NCBI GenBank assembly: GCA_905181765.1 | Contig: CAJIYW010000001.1 | Span: 62,001-126,000 of the forward strand | Origin: Flavobacteriales bacterium UBA6772 | GTDB lineage: Bacteria; Bacteroidota; Bacteroidia; Flavobacteriales; Flavobacteriaceae | Length of the DNA stretch: 64,000 nt | Reading direction: 5' to 3' | Translations under genes and position numbers: made by a program | Notes under the pieces: model-generated | The model's database searches: none | What the model was told of the DNA's origin: nothing | What the model saw: only the letters and a program-made list of their open reading frames with translations | Part shown: in pieces, positions 1 to 9,770 of the stretch | Layout: every line of letters begins with the position of its first letter | Numbering within the stretch: position 1 is the stretch's first letter

Positions 1-980
1 ACCATACGTTTGGTAGATATGGCTTAACAATAAATGGAGTTTGGACACCAGTTACTGCATATAAAGATCCTAAAACTAAGATTTTGCTATTGTCAGAAGT
101 TACAGCAATTGCCAAGGAGTATAAGGATACCCCAGGATTGTTATTGTTTCTATTAGGAAATGAAAATAATTACGGTTTGTTTTGGTCAGGAGCAGAAACA
201 GAAGATTTTCCAGAGGGTGATGAAAAGAAAAAATTTATAGGTGAACGTCTTGGTAGACCAATGTATAAATTGATGAATGACGCAGCTATTAAAATGAAAT
301 CGATAAATAATAATTTACCAATTGCTATTTGTAATGGTGATTTGTTGTTTGTAGAAATTATTGCTGAGGAATGTACGGATATAGATATTTACGGAACCAA
401 TATGTACCGTGGTAAATCGTTTACAGATGCTTTTGAAAAAGCGAAAAAGGAATTAGACATGCCAATTTTATTTACAGAATTTGGTGCAGATGCTTTTAAT
501 GTAATATCCAATAAAGAAGACCAAGAAATGCAAGCATTTTATATGGTAGAGAACTGGAAAGAAATTTATCAAAATGCTGCAGGCTTGGGTAAATCTGGAA
601 ATGCAATTGGTGGGTTTACATTTCAATTTTCAGATGGATGGTGGAAATATGGGCAAACAAAAAATTTAGATGTACACGATAACAATGCTTCTTGGTTTAA
701 CAGAGGCTATAATTTAGATGTAAAAGGTATTAATAGTAGTAATAATAATATGAATGAAGAGTGGTTTGGAGTTTGCGCTAAGGGCCCAACTAATTCAAAA
801 GGTTTGTATACTTTATACCCAAGAGCGGCCTATTTTGCTTTGCAAGAGGTACATCAGTTAAACCCATTTCTAAAAGAAATGAATTTAACTATTATTTCTG
901 AACATTTTAAAAAGATAAGATTAAAAAAACATGTTTTAAAGGCTAAAGAACAGATGGCGACCTTGTTGAAAAATGAGTAG
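1..980 (+). CDS. Glycoside hydrolase, GH2-like clan GH-A barrel (5' end outside window)
   Basis: The frame is open from the left edge (codons start at base 3) to a TAG at 978-980, so only about 325 C-terminal residues are visible. They look like a GH2-type (beta/alpha)8 barrel. A GNEN motif carries the probable general acid/base Glu (bases 162-164), and FTEFGAD carries the probable nucleophile Glu (bases 477-479). A Trp-rich strand (FQFSDGWWKYG) and a PRAAYFALQEV tail follow. It lies 85 bases before a phosphorylase, GH17 and GH30 gene in the same direction, so it is probably part of the same beta-glucan operon. The bond it cuts cannot be told from this fragment. Another clan-A family such as GH158 is possible. 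Confidence 0.7.
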   Translation, partial: HTFGRYGLTINGVWTPVTAYKDPKTKILLLSEVTAIAKEYKDTPGLLLFLLGNENNYGLFWSGAETEDFPEGDEKKKFIGERLGRPMYKLMNDAAIKMKSINNNLPIAICNGDLLFVEIIAEECTDIDIYGTNMYRGKSFTDAFEKAKKELDMPILFTEFGADAFNVISNKEDQEMQAFYMVENWKEIYQNAAGLGKSGNAIGGFTFQFSDGWWKYGQTKNLDVHDNNASWFNRGYNLDVKGINSSNNNMNEEWFGVCAKGPTNSKGLYTLYPRAAYFALQEVHQLNPFLKEMNLTIISEHFKKIRLKKHVLKAKEQMATLLKNE

Positions 981-1065
981 CACCGCATATTTTATGTAAT
1001 ACGTATATAATTTTAATAAAAACCTCTTTAAAATAAATGTAGAGGTTCATAGAAGAACAATTTTA

Positions 1066-4000
1066 ATGACAAAAAAGACTATTTTTTTAGGAAAAAATAA
1101 AGCAGATTTTCAATCGCAAGAGGTAAAAGGTGAAATGATTCACTTTGAAAATGAAACCTATTATAAGATTGCTAATAGTAATGAAATGAGACCGTTCTTT
1201 ATGAGTATTGTTTCAGACTCAAATCATTGGATGTTTATTTCAAGTAATGGAGGTCTTACTGCAGGTAGAAAAAACAGTGAGTATTCATTGTTTCCTTATT
1301 ATACAGACGATAAAATTACAGAAGCTGCTGATGTTACAGGAAGTAAATCTATTTTTCAGGTTTCAAAAAACGGAAATATTTATTTATGGGAACCTTTTTC
1401 ACAAAGACAAATTGGCTTGTATGAAACAAGACAAAATTTATATAAAAACAGTTTTGGAAATAAAGTTATTTTCGAAGAAATTAATGAGGATTTAGGAATT
1501 ACTTTTAGATATCAGTGGAGTTCCACAGATACCTATGGTTTTGTGAAAAAATCGACTTTAATAAATAATTCATCAGAAAAAGTACAAGTTACATTTTTAG
1601 ATGGATTACAAAATATTATTCCTTCAGACGTTGAGACAGATTTACAAAACTCTAGAAGTAATTTAGTAGATGCTTACAAGAAAAGTGAATTACAACTTGC
1701 ATCTGGTTTAGGAGTTTATGCTTTAAGTGCAATAATTGTAGACAAAGCAGAGCCTAGCGAAGCTTTAAAAGCAAATATTGTTTGGTCTTTAGGTATCGAA
1801 AATCCAACATATTTATTATCATCATTACAATTAGATAACTTTAGAAGAGGAAAAGAAATACATCAAGAAGTAGATGTAAAAGCAGAAAAAGGGGCTTATT
1901 TTATTAGTGCTGATATCACCTTAGATGCAAATGAAACGAAGGAATGGCGTTTTGTTGCAAATGTAAATCAAACAATAGGCGCTATTGAAATACTTTCTAA
2001 AGCAATATTAAATGATGAAAAGTTATTAAATAGTATTGAGGAAGATATTGAATTAGGTACTAAAAAACTAATTGCTTTAACTGGCGCTGCTGACGGTTTA
2101 CAAGTAACAGAAGATCCTTTAATTGGTACAAGACATTTTGCAAATACACTTTTTAACTTAATGAGAGGTGGTACTTTTGATGATGATTATACTATTGAAA
2201 AGCAGGATTTTATAAAATACATAGGAAAGGCAAACAAAAAAGTAATTAAGAAGAAAGAAACGTTGTTAAATGATTTACCAGAATTATTTAAACTAAACAC
2301 CATTCTTGAGATTGCAGAGAAAGATGAAGATCAAAACTTTAAAAGACTTTGTTTTGAGTATTTACCATTAAAGTTTAGTAGAAGACACGGAGACCCAAGT
2401 AGGCCTTGGAATAAGTTTTCTATCAATACAAAAAATGAAATAGACGGTTCTAAAATTTTAGATTATGAAGGAAACTGGCGTGATATCTTCCAAAATTGGG
2501 AAACGCTAGCACATTCATATCCTGCATTTATAGAAAGTATGATTCATAAGTTTTTGAATGCAACTACTTTTGATGGTTACAATCCTTATAGAGTTACAAA
2601 AGATGGTTTTGATTGGGAAATTATAGAAGAAAATGATCCTTGGTCTTATATTGGGTATTGGGGAGATCATCAAATAATTTATTTATTAAAATTCTTAGAA
2701 TTTATAGAAAATCATTATCCAAATCAATTAGAAAAAAGATTTTCTGAAGACATTTTTGTATATGCAAATGTGCCTTATAAGATAAAAGATTACCAAAGTA
2801 TTTTAGCAAACCCTAAAGATACTATTGAGTTTGATCATGATTTAGATGCTAAAATTCATCAAAAGAAAGAAGAATTAGGTGCAGATGGTGCATTGTTAAG
2901 AGATGAAAATTTCTTTATTTATAAAGTAAACTTAATAGAAAAATTATTAGCTACTGTTTTAGCGAAGGTTTCTAACTTTATTCCTGAGGGCGGAATTTGG
3001 ATGAATACGCAACGTCCGGAATGGAACGATGCAAACAACGCTTTAGTGGGTAACGGTGTTTCTATGGTAACGCTAAATTATTTAAATCGTTTTATAAACT
3101 TCTTTGAAAATTTAGTTGAAAAATCTGCAACTGAAGAAGTTGAAATTTCATCAGAATTAGCAACATTTTTTAATACTGTAGTAGCAACTTTTAATCAAAA
3201 TAAAAATATTCTTTCGGGGCCTGTTTCAGACATTGATAGAAAAACAGTTTTAGATGGTTTAGGGGAAGCAGGAAGTGTGTATAGATCTACTATTTATGAA
3301 AATGGTTTCTCTAGCGAAAGAAGTACTATTACAAAAACAGCCCTGTTAGCCTTCTTTTCAATTACAAAAGAATATTTAGAGCATACAATTAAAGCAAACA
3401 AACGTTCAGATAATTTATACCATGCGTATAATTTAATGACCATAGAAAATGATGCAGAAGTATCTGTTTCTTATTTACCTGAAATGTTAGAAGGACAAGT
3501 TGCTGTTTTAAGTGCAGGTTATTTATCTTCTAAAGAAGCTTTAGATGTTTTAGACGGAATGAAAGCAAGTGCTTTATTTAGAGAAGATCAATACAGTTAT
3601 ATTTTATATCCAAATAAAGAATTGGCACGTTTTGATGAGAAAAATGTTATTTCTAAAACGGCAGTAGCACACTCTAAATTATTAACAAAGTTAATAAGTG
3701 ACGATAATACTCAAATTATCAATCAAGATGTTGCAGGGAAGTACCACTTTAATGCCAATTTTAATAATGCAAATAGCTTAAAAGAAGCTTTTGAAGATTT
3801 ACCTCAAGTATATTCAGACTTGTTAGAAGATGAATCAAAATTAGTATTAAATATTTTTGAAGAGGTTTTTAATCATAAGGCATTTACAGGTAGATCTGGA
3901 ACTTTCTTTGGTTATGAAGGTTTAGGCTCTATATACTGGCACATGGTTTCAAAGTTATTATTAGCAGTGCAAGAAAACTGTTTAATAGCGGTTCAAAATA

Positions 4001-4524
4001 ATGAAAGTGATGTTATAATAGGAAAACTTTTTGATCATTATTATGAGATTCAGGCGGGTGTTGGAGTACATAAGTCTCCAGAATTATATGGTGCGTTTCC
4101 AACAGATCCATATTCACATACACCAGGAGGAAAAGGTGCACAGCAGCCAGGAATGACAGGTCAAGTGAAAGAAGATGTGTTAAGCAGAATAGGAGAGCTT
4201 GGTGTTTTTGTAAGAGCAGGTAAAATTATTTTTAATCCAAGATTATTAAGAGCATCTGAGTTTTTGAAGACTCCGAAAACTTTTGAATATACAGCAATTA
4301 GTAAGGAAGATAATACAATTGAGTTAAGTGAAGGTTCTCTGGGTTTTACGTATTGCCAAGTGCCAGTTGTATATAAGAATACACCTGCACAAGGTGTTAA
4401 AATATTTTATGCTGATGGAAGTGTAAAAGAACTAAAAGACCTAATTCTTGATGAAAGTACTTCAAAATTAGTTTTTGAAAGAACGGGAACAGTAGCTAAA
4501 ATTGAAGTTTCCGTAAAGAAGTAA
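1066..4524 (+). CDS. GH149-like beta-1,3-glucan phosphorylase
   Basis: This 1152-residue protein has no signal peptide, so it should act in the cytoplasm. Its architecture resembles inverting phosphorylases of the GH94/GH149/GH161 group: an N-terminal beta-sandwich, a helical linker and an (alpha/alpha)6 barrel. The segment QRPEWNDANNALVGNG (about residues 649-664) mirrors the ADWND motif of cellobiose phosphorylase, which makes Asp655 the likely general acid. A Gly-rich FFGYEGLGSIYWH segment and a PYSHTPGGKGAQQPGMTG segment near the C-terminus would form the phosphate and sugar site. The length fits GH149 (about 1100 residues) better than GH94 (about 800). The likely reaction is phosphorolysis of beta-1,3-gluco-oligosaccharides to glucose 1-phosphate. 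GH149 rather than GH161 is a judgement from length and from the GH17/GH30 neighbours 20 bases downstream. Confidence 0.72.
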   Translation: MTKKTIFLGKNKADFQSQEVKGEMIHFENETYYKIANSNEMRPFFMSIVSDSNHWMFISSNGGLTAGRKNSEYSLFPYYTDDKITEAADVTGSKSIFQVSKNGNIYLWEPFSQRQIGLYETRQNLYKNSFGNKVIFEEINEDLGITFRYQWSSTDTYGFVKKSTLINNSSEKVQVTFLDGLQNIIPSDVETDLQNSRSNLVDAYKKSELQLASGLGVYALSAIIVDKAEPSEALKANIVWSLGIENPTYLLSSLQLDNFRRGKEIHQEVDVKAEKGAYFISADITLDANETKEWRFVANVNQTIGAIEILSKAILNDEKLLNSIEEDIELGTKKLIALTGAADGLQVTEDPLIGTRHFANTLFNLMRGGTFDDDYTIEKQDFIKYIGKANKKVIKKKETLLNDLPELFKLNTILEIAEKDEDQNFKRLCFEYLPLKFSRRHGDPSRPWNKFSINTKNEIDGSKILDYEGNWRDIFQNWETLAHSYPAFIESMIHKFLNATTFDGYNPYRVTKDGFDWEIIEENDPWSYIGYWGDHQIIYLLKFLEFIENHYPNQLEKRFSEDIFVYANVPYKIKDYQSILANPKDTIEFDHDLDAKIHQKKEELGADGALLRDENFFIYKVNLIEKLLATVLAKVSNFIPEGGIWMNTQRPEWNDANNALVGNGVSMVTLNYLNRFINFFENLVEKSATEEVEISSELATFFNTVVATFNQNKNILSGPVSDIDRKTVLDGLGEAGSVYRSTIYENGFSSERSTITKTALLAFFSITKEYLEHTIKANKRSDNLYHAYNLMTIENDAEVSVSYLPEMLEGQVAVLSAGYLSSKEALDVLDGMKASALFREDQYSYILYPNKELARFDEKNVISKTAVAHSKLLTKLISDDNTQIINQDVAGKYHFNANFNNANSLKEAFEDLPQVYSDLLEDESKLVLNIFEEVFNHKAFTGRSGTFFGYEGLGSIYWHMVSKLLLAVQENCLIAVQNNESDVIIGKLFDHYYEIQAGVGVHKSPELYGAFPTDPYSHTPGGKGAQQPGMTGQVKEDVLSRIGELGVFVRAGKIIFNPRLLRASEFLKTPKTFEYTAISKEDNTIELSEGSLGFTYCQVPVVYKNTPAQGVKIFYADGSVKELKDLILDESTSKLVFERTGTVAKIEVSVKK

Positions 4525-4544
4525 GTATTCATTGAAAATCAAAC

Positions 4545-5819
4545 ATGAAAATAAGTTTTAAGATATTTATAGCGGTTATTGCATTCAATTTTTTTGTTGG
4601 TTGCAATTCTAAAAATAAAGTAAAGTTAGAGCCGGTTCTAAAGCCAGTAATGACAGCAGCTACAATTTTAGGAAACTCTGACTATTTAGCAATTTCATAT
4701 GGAGGTTATAGACATGTAGATCATGATATAGAGCCTACTATAGAAGAATTGAAAGAAGATATGAAGTTGTTAGCCGCAATGGGAATAAAAATTCTTAGAA
4801 CTTATAAAGTGCATTTACCGCAAGCGTCTAATTTACTTACCGCTATTTCAGAATTAAAAATGGAAGATGCCAGTTTTGAAATGTATGTTATGTTAGGTGC
4901 ATGGATAGATTGCAAAAATGCATGGACAGATTTAGAGCCAGATCATGAGAATGAAAGTGAAAGAAACGCAGTAGAAATTGCTACTACTGTAGCATTGGCT
5001 AAACAATACCCAGATATTGTAAAAGTAATTGCGGTGGGTAATGAAGCCATGGTAAAATGGGCAGCAAGTTATTATGTGCAGCCCAATGTTATTTTAAAAT
5101 GGGTACATCATTTACAAGAGCTGAAAAAATCAGGAGTACTTTCTAAAGATTTATGGATTACCAGTTCAGATGATTTTTCATCTTGGGGTGGTGGCGGTGC
5201 TGAATATCATACACCAGATTTAGAAAAATTAATAAAAGCAGTAGATTATATCTCTATGCATACGTACGCATATCATAATTCTCATTACAACCCAGTTTTT
5301 TGGGAAGTTCCTGATGCTGAAAAAGAATTTTCAGATATTGAAAAAGTAGATAGCGCAATGTTACGCGCAAAATCATTTGCTATGACGCAGTACAACAGTG
5401 TAAAAAACTATGTGGCTTCTTTAGGTATTCATAAACCTATACATATTGGAGAGTCTGGTTGGGCAACAAAGTCAAATGGTTTTTATGGACAAAATGGATC
5501 TAGGGCAACAGATGAATACAAACAAGGCTTGTATTATCAACATATTAGAGAATGGACAAATAAAGAAGAGATCTCTTGCTTTTATTTTGAAGCTTTTAAT
5601 GAACAATGGAAAGATGCAGGAAATCCTTTAGGTTCAGAGAATCACTTTGGTTTGATAAATTTTGAAGGGGAAGCGAAGTATCCACTTTGGGAAGCAGTAG
5701 ATGCTGGTGTTTTTGACGGTTTAACCAGAAATGGTAAAACAATCACAAAAACATATAGTGGAGATAAAACACTTTTAATGAAAGATGTTTCAGTTCCGAA
5801 TACAGATTATAAAAGATAA
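4545..5819 (+). CDS. GH17 family beta-1,3-glucanase/glucosyltransferase-like lipoprotein
   Basis: The N-terminus is a lipoprotein signal with a lipobox ending FVGC, so the mature enzyme should be anchored in an envelope membrane. The rest is a single GH17-type barrel. VGNEAM holds the probable acid/base Glu167, and IGESGWAT holds the probable nucleophile Glu303; both are in the order and spacing expected for the family. GH17 enzymes cut or rearrange beta-1,3-glucan chains. The gene starts 20 bases after the phosphorylase stop and ends 10 bases before the GH30 start. It would therefore shorten imported laminarin oligosaccharides for the phosphorylase. A transglucosylase rather than hydrolase activity cannot be excluded. 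Confidence 0.85.
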   Translation: MKISFKIFIAVIAFNFFVGCNSKNKVKLEPVLKPVMTAATILGNSDYLAISYGGYRHVDHDIEPTIEELKEDMKLLAAMGIKILRTYKVHLPQASNLLTAISELKMEDASFEMYVMLGAWIDCKNAWTDLEPDHENESERNAVEIATTVALAKQYPDIVKVIAVGNEAMVKWAASYYVQPNVILKWVHHLQELKKSGVLSKDLWITSSDDFSSWGGGGAEYHTPDLEKLIKAVDYISMHTYAYHNSHYNPVFWEVPDAEKEFSDIEKVDSAMLRAKSFAMTQYNSVKNYVASLGIHKPIHIGESGWATKSNGFYGQNGSRATDEYKQGLYYQHIREWTNKEEISCFYFEAFNEQWKDAGNPLGSENHFGLINFEGEAKYPLWEAVDAGVFDGLTRNGKTITKTYSGDKTLLMKDVSVPNTDYKR

Positions 5820-5829
5820 AATTAACCAT

Positions 5830-7317
5830 ATGAAATTGAATATTTATTTTTCTTTTTTCTTTTTATTAGTAATGAGTTGTGGTCAAAAAAACAACAATTT
5901 AGAGTTAGAGGTTTATGAAACTTCAGAATCTGGAAATAAGTTAACAAAAATTTCTAAGTTTATTGTTACTGAAAATATAGCCACAATTAAATTAGACTTG
6001 AAAGAAAAGCGCCAAACAATTACTGGGTTTGGAGGATCTTTTACAGAAGCATCTGCATCATTACTAAATCGTTTAAGTCAAAAAAATAGAGATACAATTA
6101 TACAAGCATACTTTTCAGAGCAAGGAGCTAATTATTCTTTAACAAGAACCCATATGAACTCTTGTGATTTTTCATTGAGTCAATACTCATACGCTCCAGT
6201 GGCAGAGGATATGGACTTAGAACACTTTACAATTGAAGAGGACAGAGGAGACATTATTCCAATGATAAAAGATGCAATGAAAGCATCTAAAGATGGATTT
6301 AAAATTTTGGCATCACCTTGGACAGCTGCTCCTTGGATGAAAGATAATAACAAGTGGGTTGGTGGCAAGCTGCTTCCAAAATACTATGATACTTGGGCAT
6401 TGTTTTTCTCTAAATATGTTTCAGCATACAAAAAAGAAGGAATTGATATTTGGGGTTTTACGGTTGAAAATGAACCTTTAGGAAATGGAAATAACTGGGA
6501 AAGTATGCATTATTCCCCTGATGAAATGACAAACTTTGTGCAGCAGCATTTAGGACCAAAATTGGAGGCAGATGGGCATACGGCAAAGATTTTAGGATAC
6601 GATCAAAACAGAGAGCATTTAAAAGAATGGGTAGATTCTCAGTTTAAGAATACAGCTACCTCAAAATATTTTGACGGTACTGCGATACATTGGTATGCAA
6701 GCACATATGAGGTATTTCCAAAAGAATTGCAGTATGCACATAACAAAGCACCAAATAAATATTTAATTCAGTCTGAAGCTTGTATCGATTCAGAAATTCC
6801 AAAGTGGAAAGATGATGCATGGTATTGGAAAAAAGAAGCAACGGATTGGGGCTGGGATTGGGCACCAGAAGAAGACAAGTATTTACATCCTAAATATGCA
6901 CCAGTGAATCGATATGCGAGAGATATTATAGGTTGTTTAAATAATTATGTAGATGGTTGGATAGATTGGAATATGGTTTTAGATACACAAGGTGGACCAA
7001 ATTGGTTTAAAAATTGGTGTTTGGCTCCTGTAATAGTAGATCCAGAAAAGGATGAAGTCTATTTTACACCATTGTATTATACATTAGCTCATTTTAGTAA
7101 ATACATACGGCCAGGAGCAACCGTAATTGCATTAGAAAATTCAGACAAAGATTTACAAGCAACTGCAGCACAAAATATAGATGGAGCAATTTCTGTGATT
7201 GTTTTTAATGAAGGAAAAATAAAAAAGAATTTTAAAATCCTTTTAGGAGATAAAGAAACTTCAATTAGTATTAACCCACAAGCTATTCAAACAATAGTGA
7301 TACCAACAAAAAATTAA
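5830..7317 (+). CDS. GH30 family lipoprotein, probable beta-1,6-glucanase or beta-glucosidase
   Basis: I start the gene at ATG 5830 because the 15 codons upstream overlap the GH17 end and have no signal character. From 5830 the protein opens with a lipoprotein signal (lipobox VMSC). The GH30 barrel is clear: TGFGGSFTEASA near the start, FTVENEP with acid/base Glu215, and QSEACID with nucleophile Glu316. A C-terminal beta-sandwich ends in NPQAIQTIVI. GH30 members of this type remove beta-1,6-linked glucose or cut beta-1,6-glucan, which matches the branches of laminarin. Length (495 residues) is normal. It sits between the GH17 gene and a sugar symporter. Confidence 0.85.
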   Translation: MKLNIYFSFFFLLVMSCGQKNNNLELEVYETSESGNKLTKISKFIVTENIATIKLDLKEKRQTITGFGGSFTEASASLLNRLSQKNRDTIIQAYFSEQGANYSLTRTHMNSCDFSLSQYSYAPVAEDMDLEHFTIEEDRGDIIPMIKDAMKASKDGFKILASPWTAAPWMKDNNKWVGGKLLPKYYDTWALFFSKYVSAYKKEGIDIWGFTVENEPLGNGNNWESMHYSPDEMTNFVQQHLGPKLEADGHTAKILGYDQNREHLKEWVDSQFKNTATSKYFDGTAIHWYASTYEVFPKELQYAHNKAPNKYLIQSEACIDSEIPKWKDDAWYWKKEATDWGWDWAPEEDKYLHPKYAPVNRYARDIIGCLNNYVDGWIDWNMVLDTQGGPNWFKNWCLAPVIVDPEKDEVYFTPLYYTLAHFSKYIRPGATVIALENSDKDLQATAAQNIDGAISVIVFNEGKIKKNFKILLGDKETSISINPQAIQTIVIPTKN

Positions 7318-7321
7318 TTAA

Positions 7322-8756
7322 ATGTCAAATACAAAGAAAGTACATTTTGGTCAAAAAGTAGCATTTGGTTTAGGAATGCTAGCCAACCAAATGTTTCCTG
7401 CTGCAATGGGAATATTTTTTGTTGTTTTGGTCAGAAGATCTTGGCTTTTCAACAACCTTATGTGGGCCGTTTTATATTTTGCCCAAGATTGTTTGATGCA
7501 ATTACAGATCCTATTATGGGCTTTATTTCAGACAATACAAAATCTACGCTGGGGTAGAAGAAGACAGTATGTTTTATTGGTAGCTTTCATAATGGGAATC
7601 TCCTTTATTATTATGTGGCAGCTTTATAAAGACAACGGTTTAGATTATAATTTCTACTTACTTTCTGTTTATGGTCTCTCTAATTTTCTATTTTGGACTG
7701 ACAATTTTTAGTGTTCCATACGTAGCTATGGGATATGAAATGAGTGATGATTTTCATGAACGTACAAATATTATGGCTGTTGCTCAATGGATCGGTCAAT
7801 GGGCTTGGGTAATTGCACCTTGGTTTTGGGTGATTATGTATGACCCAGATTGGTTTGCATCAGGTGAAGTAGCAACAAGATCTTTAGCAGCTTGGGTTGG
7901 TGTAATTTGCATGGTTTTAGCAATGGTACCTGCTTTATTTATAAAAAGTAAATCAACATTAGAGAGAAGATTATGAGCCTTTAAATACGAAGAATATTGG
8001 AAATAGTTTAAGACTATTATTCGTAATTTTAAGGAAGCTTTTAAAATACCAGCTTTTAGAAAATTATGTTATGCTACGTTTTTAATTTTTAATGCTTTTA
8101 ATACTTGCAGGGTTTTCATTTTTTATAATTGTATTATTATATGTTTAATGGAGATGCTGGAAGCAGCAGGCTGTGGCCAACGCTTTATGGAAGTGTAGGT
8201 GCGTTGATTACTACTTTTTCTGTGATTCCTGTTATTGCTAAGATGTCTAAAAAAATGGGTAAAAAGAAAGCTTTTTTAGTTTCGCAATCCATTTCAATTA
8301 TTGGTTATATTCTATGCTTTGGTTTTTATTTATTCCAGGAAAACCGTACTTATTCTTATTTGCATTGCCTTTCTTTCTCATTTGGTATTGGAGGATTATT
8401 TACCTTAATGATGTCTATGACTTCAGATGTTATAGATTTAGATGAATTGAATACAGGAAAAAGAAGAGAAGGTATTTTTGGTGCAATTTATTGGTGGATG
8501 GTAAAATTTGGGTTTGCAATTGCAGGGCTATTAACAGGTGTAATTATGGGCTTTGTAGGTTTTGATCCTGGTGCGGCAACGCAACCTGAAGGCGCTATAA
8601 CTGGACTTCGATTGTTTTATTCTGGATTGCCTATTGCTAGGAACGTTATTGCAATTTACATTATGCGGAGACTATGATTTAACAGAAGAGAAAGCAAGAG
8701 AAGTAAGTGCTAGCATTAGAAAAAAGAAATACTTTAAAAGAGTAATGTTTTTTTAA
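7322..8756 (+). pseudogene. GPH-type (glycoside/hexuronide:cation) MFS symporter, broken by several frameshifts
   Basis: Joining the frames gives one MFS protein of about 475 residues of the glycoside-pentoside-hexuronide:cation symporter type. It starts at MSNTKKVHFGQKVAFGLG and continues through WGRRRQYVLL, SVPYVAMGYEMSDDFHERT and DVIDLDELNTGKRREGIFGA to a TEEKAREVSASIRKKK tail that stops at 8754-8756. Frame changes are needed near 7430, 7550, 7690, 7970, 8110, between about 8330 and 8370, and near 8665. Residues between the breaks remain family-like, which argues for recent damage or sequence errors rather than old decay. It starts 4 bases after the GH30 stop and would import the glucan oligosaccharides that the operon degrades. 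Confidence 0.75.
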
Positions 8757-8844
8757 GGTTTATTCTTAACATATAGACTGAGAACTCTTTTAGTTTACTC
8801 TAATTTATTTAACGATCCAAAGAAAAATAATATATTTTACTATT

Positions 8845-8881
8845 AAAAGAAGAGATTTCAATATATGGAAATCTCTTTTTT
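8845..8881 (+). terminator. Intrinsic terminator after the glucan operon
   Basis: A perfect 9-bp stem (AGAGATTTC at 8851-8859 with GAAATCTCT at 8868-8876) is flanked by an A-run and a T-run. It lies about 90 bases after the symporter stop and ends the operon. Confidence 0.75.
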
Positions 8882-8983
8882 ATTATTTTTAGTATGATAT
8901 TTATTTTAAAAGCAATATTTTTAGATGATAGCTGCCTTATTATAAAACCACAATTTAAAATAAGTATATAATCGATATTTCTT

Positions 8984-9442
8984 ATGAAAATCTTTAAATT
9001 GTTTTTATTCATTGCAGTGCTTTCTACTGTTTTGTTTTCTTGCTGTACTACTTCAAAAGAGATTTGAATTCCAAAGAATTAATTCGTGGTTTTTACTTAT
9101 TAAAATCAATAAAACAGGTATTTGTTTTAATAATATAATCATATAGACTGAAACATTAAACCATATATACTATAATCAAATGTGCAGTGGAGGCGGAGTT
9201 GCTATAGTTGCTATTAATAAGTATGCTATTCTAGATATTTTAGTATAGGAAATTATTATGGTGTTGAAATAGAAATAACTAGATATGATGCTGGCAATGA
9301 ACTAATGTTATTAGGAAAGGGTAGAAGTAATTTTACTCCAGTAAATACAATTACAAATAATATTAACTTATCTAAATATTTAAGGTTTATTACTAATTTA
9401 AAGATAAAAGTTGATTATGTTTTATTGATTTCTTCAAACTAA
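8984..9442 (+). pseudogene. Decayed small lipoprotein gene
   Basis: ATG 8984 opens a convincing lipoprotein signal (MKIFKLFLFIAVLSTVLFSC), but a TGA follows at 9065-9067 after only 27 codons. Further on, one frame reads CSGGGVAIVAINKYAILDI, and another reads YFSIGNYYGVEIEITRYDAG on to a stop at 9440-9442. Together these suggest a protein of roughly 140 residues with several stops and shifts. I do not recognise the family. Spurious similarity to a lipoprotein signal is possible, so the call is tentative. Confidence 0.4.
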
Positions 9443-9770
9443 GATTCTTTGGATGTAGCCAAACATTAAATTATTATACTACTTTTTATTTATTTTGTAT
9501 TTGTTCAATTATATATTTTTAATTTAAAGTACAACATTACCAATACATTTATTTTTTATTCGATTATAAATTACTTCAAAGACCTTACCTTAGCATTTTT
9601 TTTTTACAAGTATTACTTGTTCTTGCTAATAATATTTAAAAATATCTCTATTTATTTGTGATGTATGTATTTTGTATAGGTATTTAATACTATTAAAATA
9701 ATATATGTTTAATATATTGCGAATGCAATAATACTATTAATTTCTATAATATTTTAACTTAAACAATTTT
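9443..9770. other. Intergenic region before the T9SS protein
   Basis: No gene was found in these 328 very AT-rich bases. A small inverted repeat (TATTGC-GAAT-GCAATA, 9715-9730) lies about 40 bases before the next start and could be a protein-binding site. No good TAnnTTTG box was seen. Confidence 0.4.

Noticed and set aside
8809..9012. 67-codon minus-strand frame after the glucan operon
   Set aside because: It overlaps the terminator and the lipoprotein signal on the other strand and has random composition.
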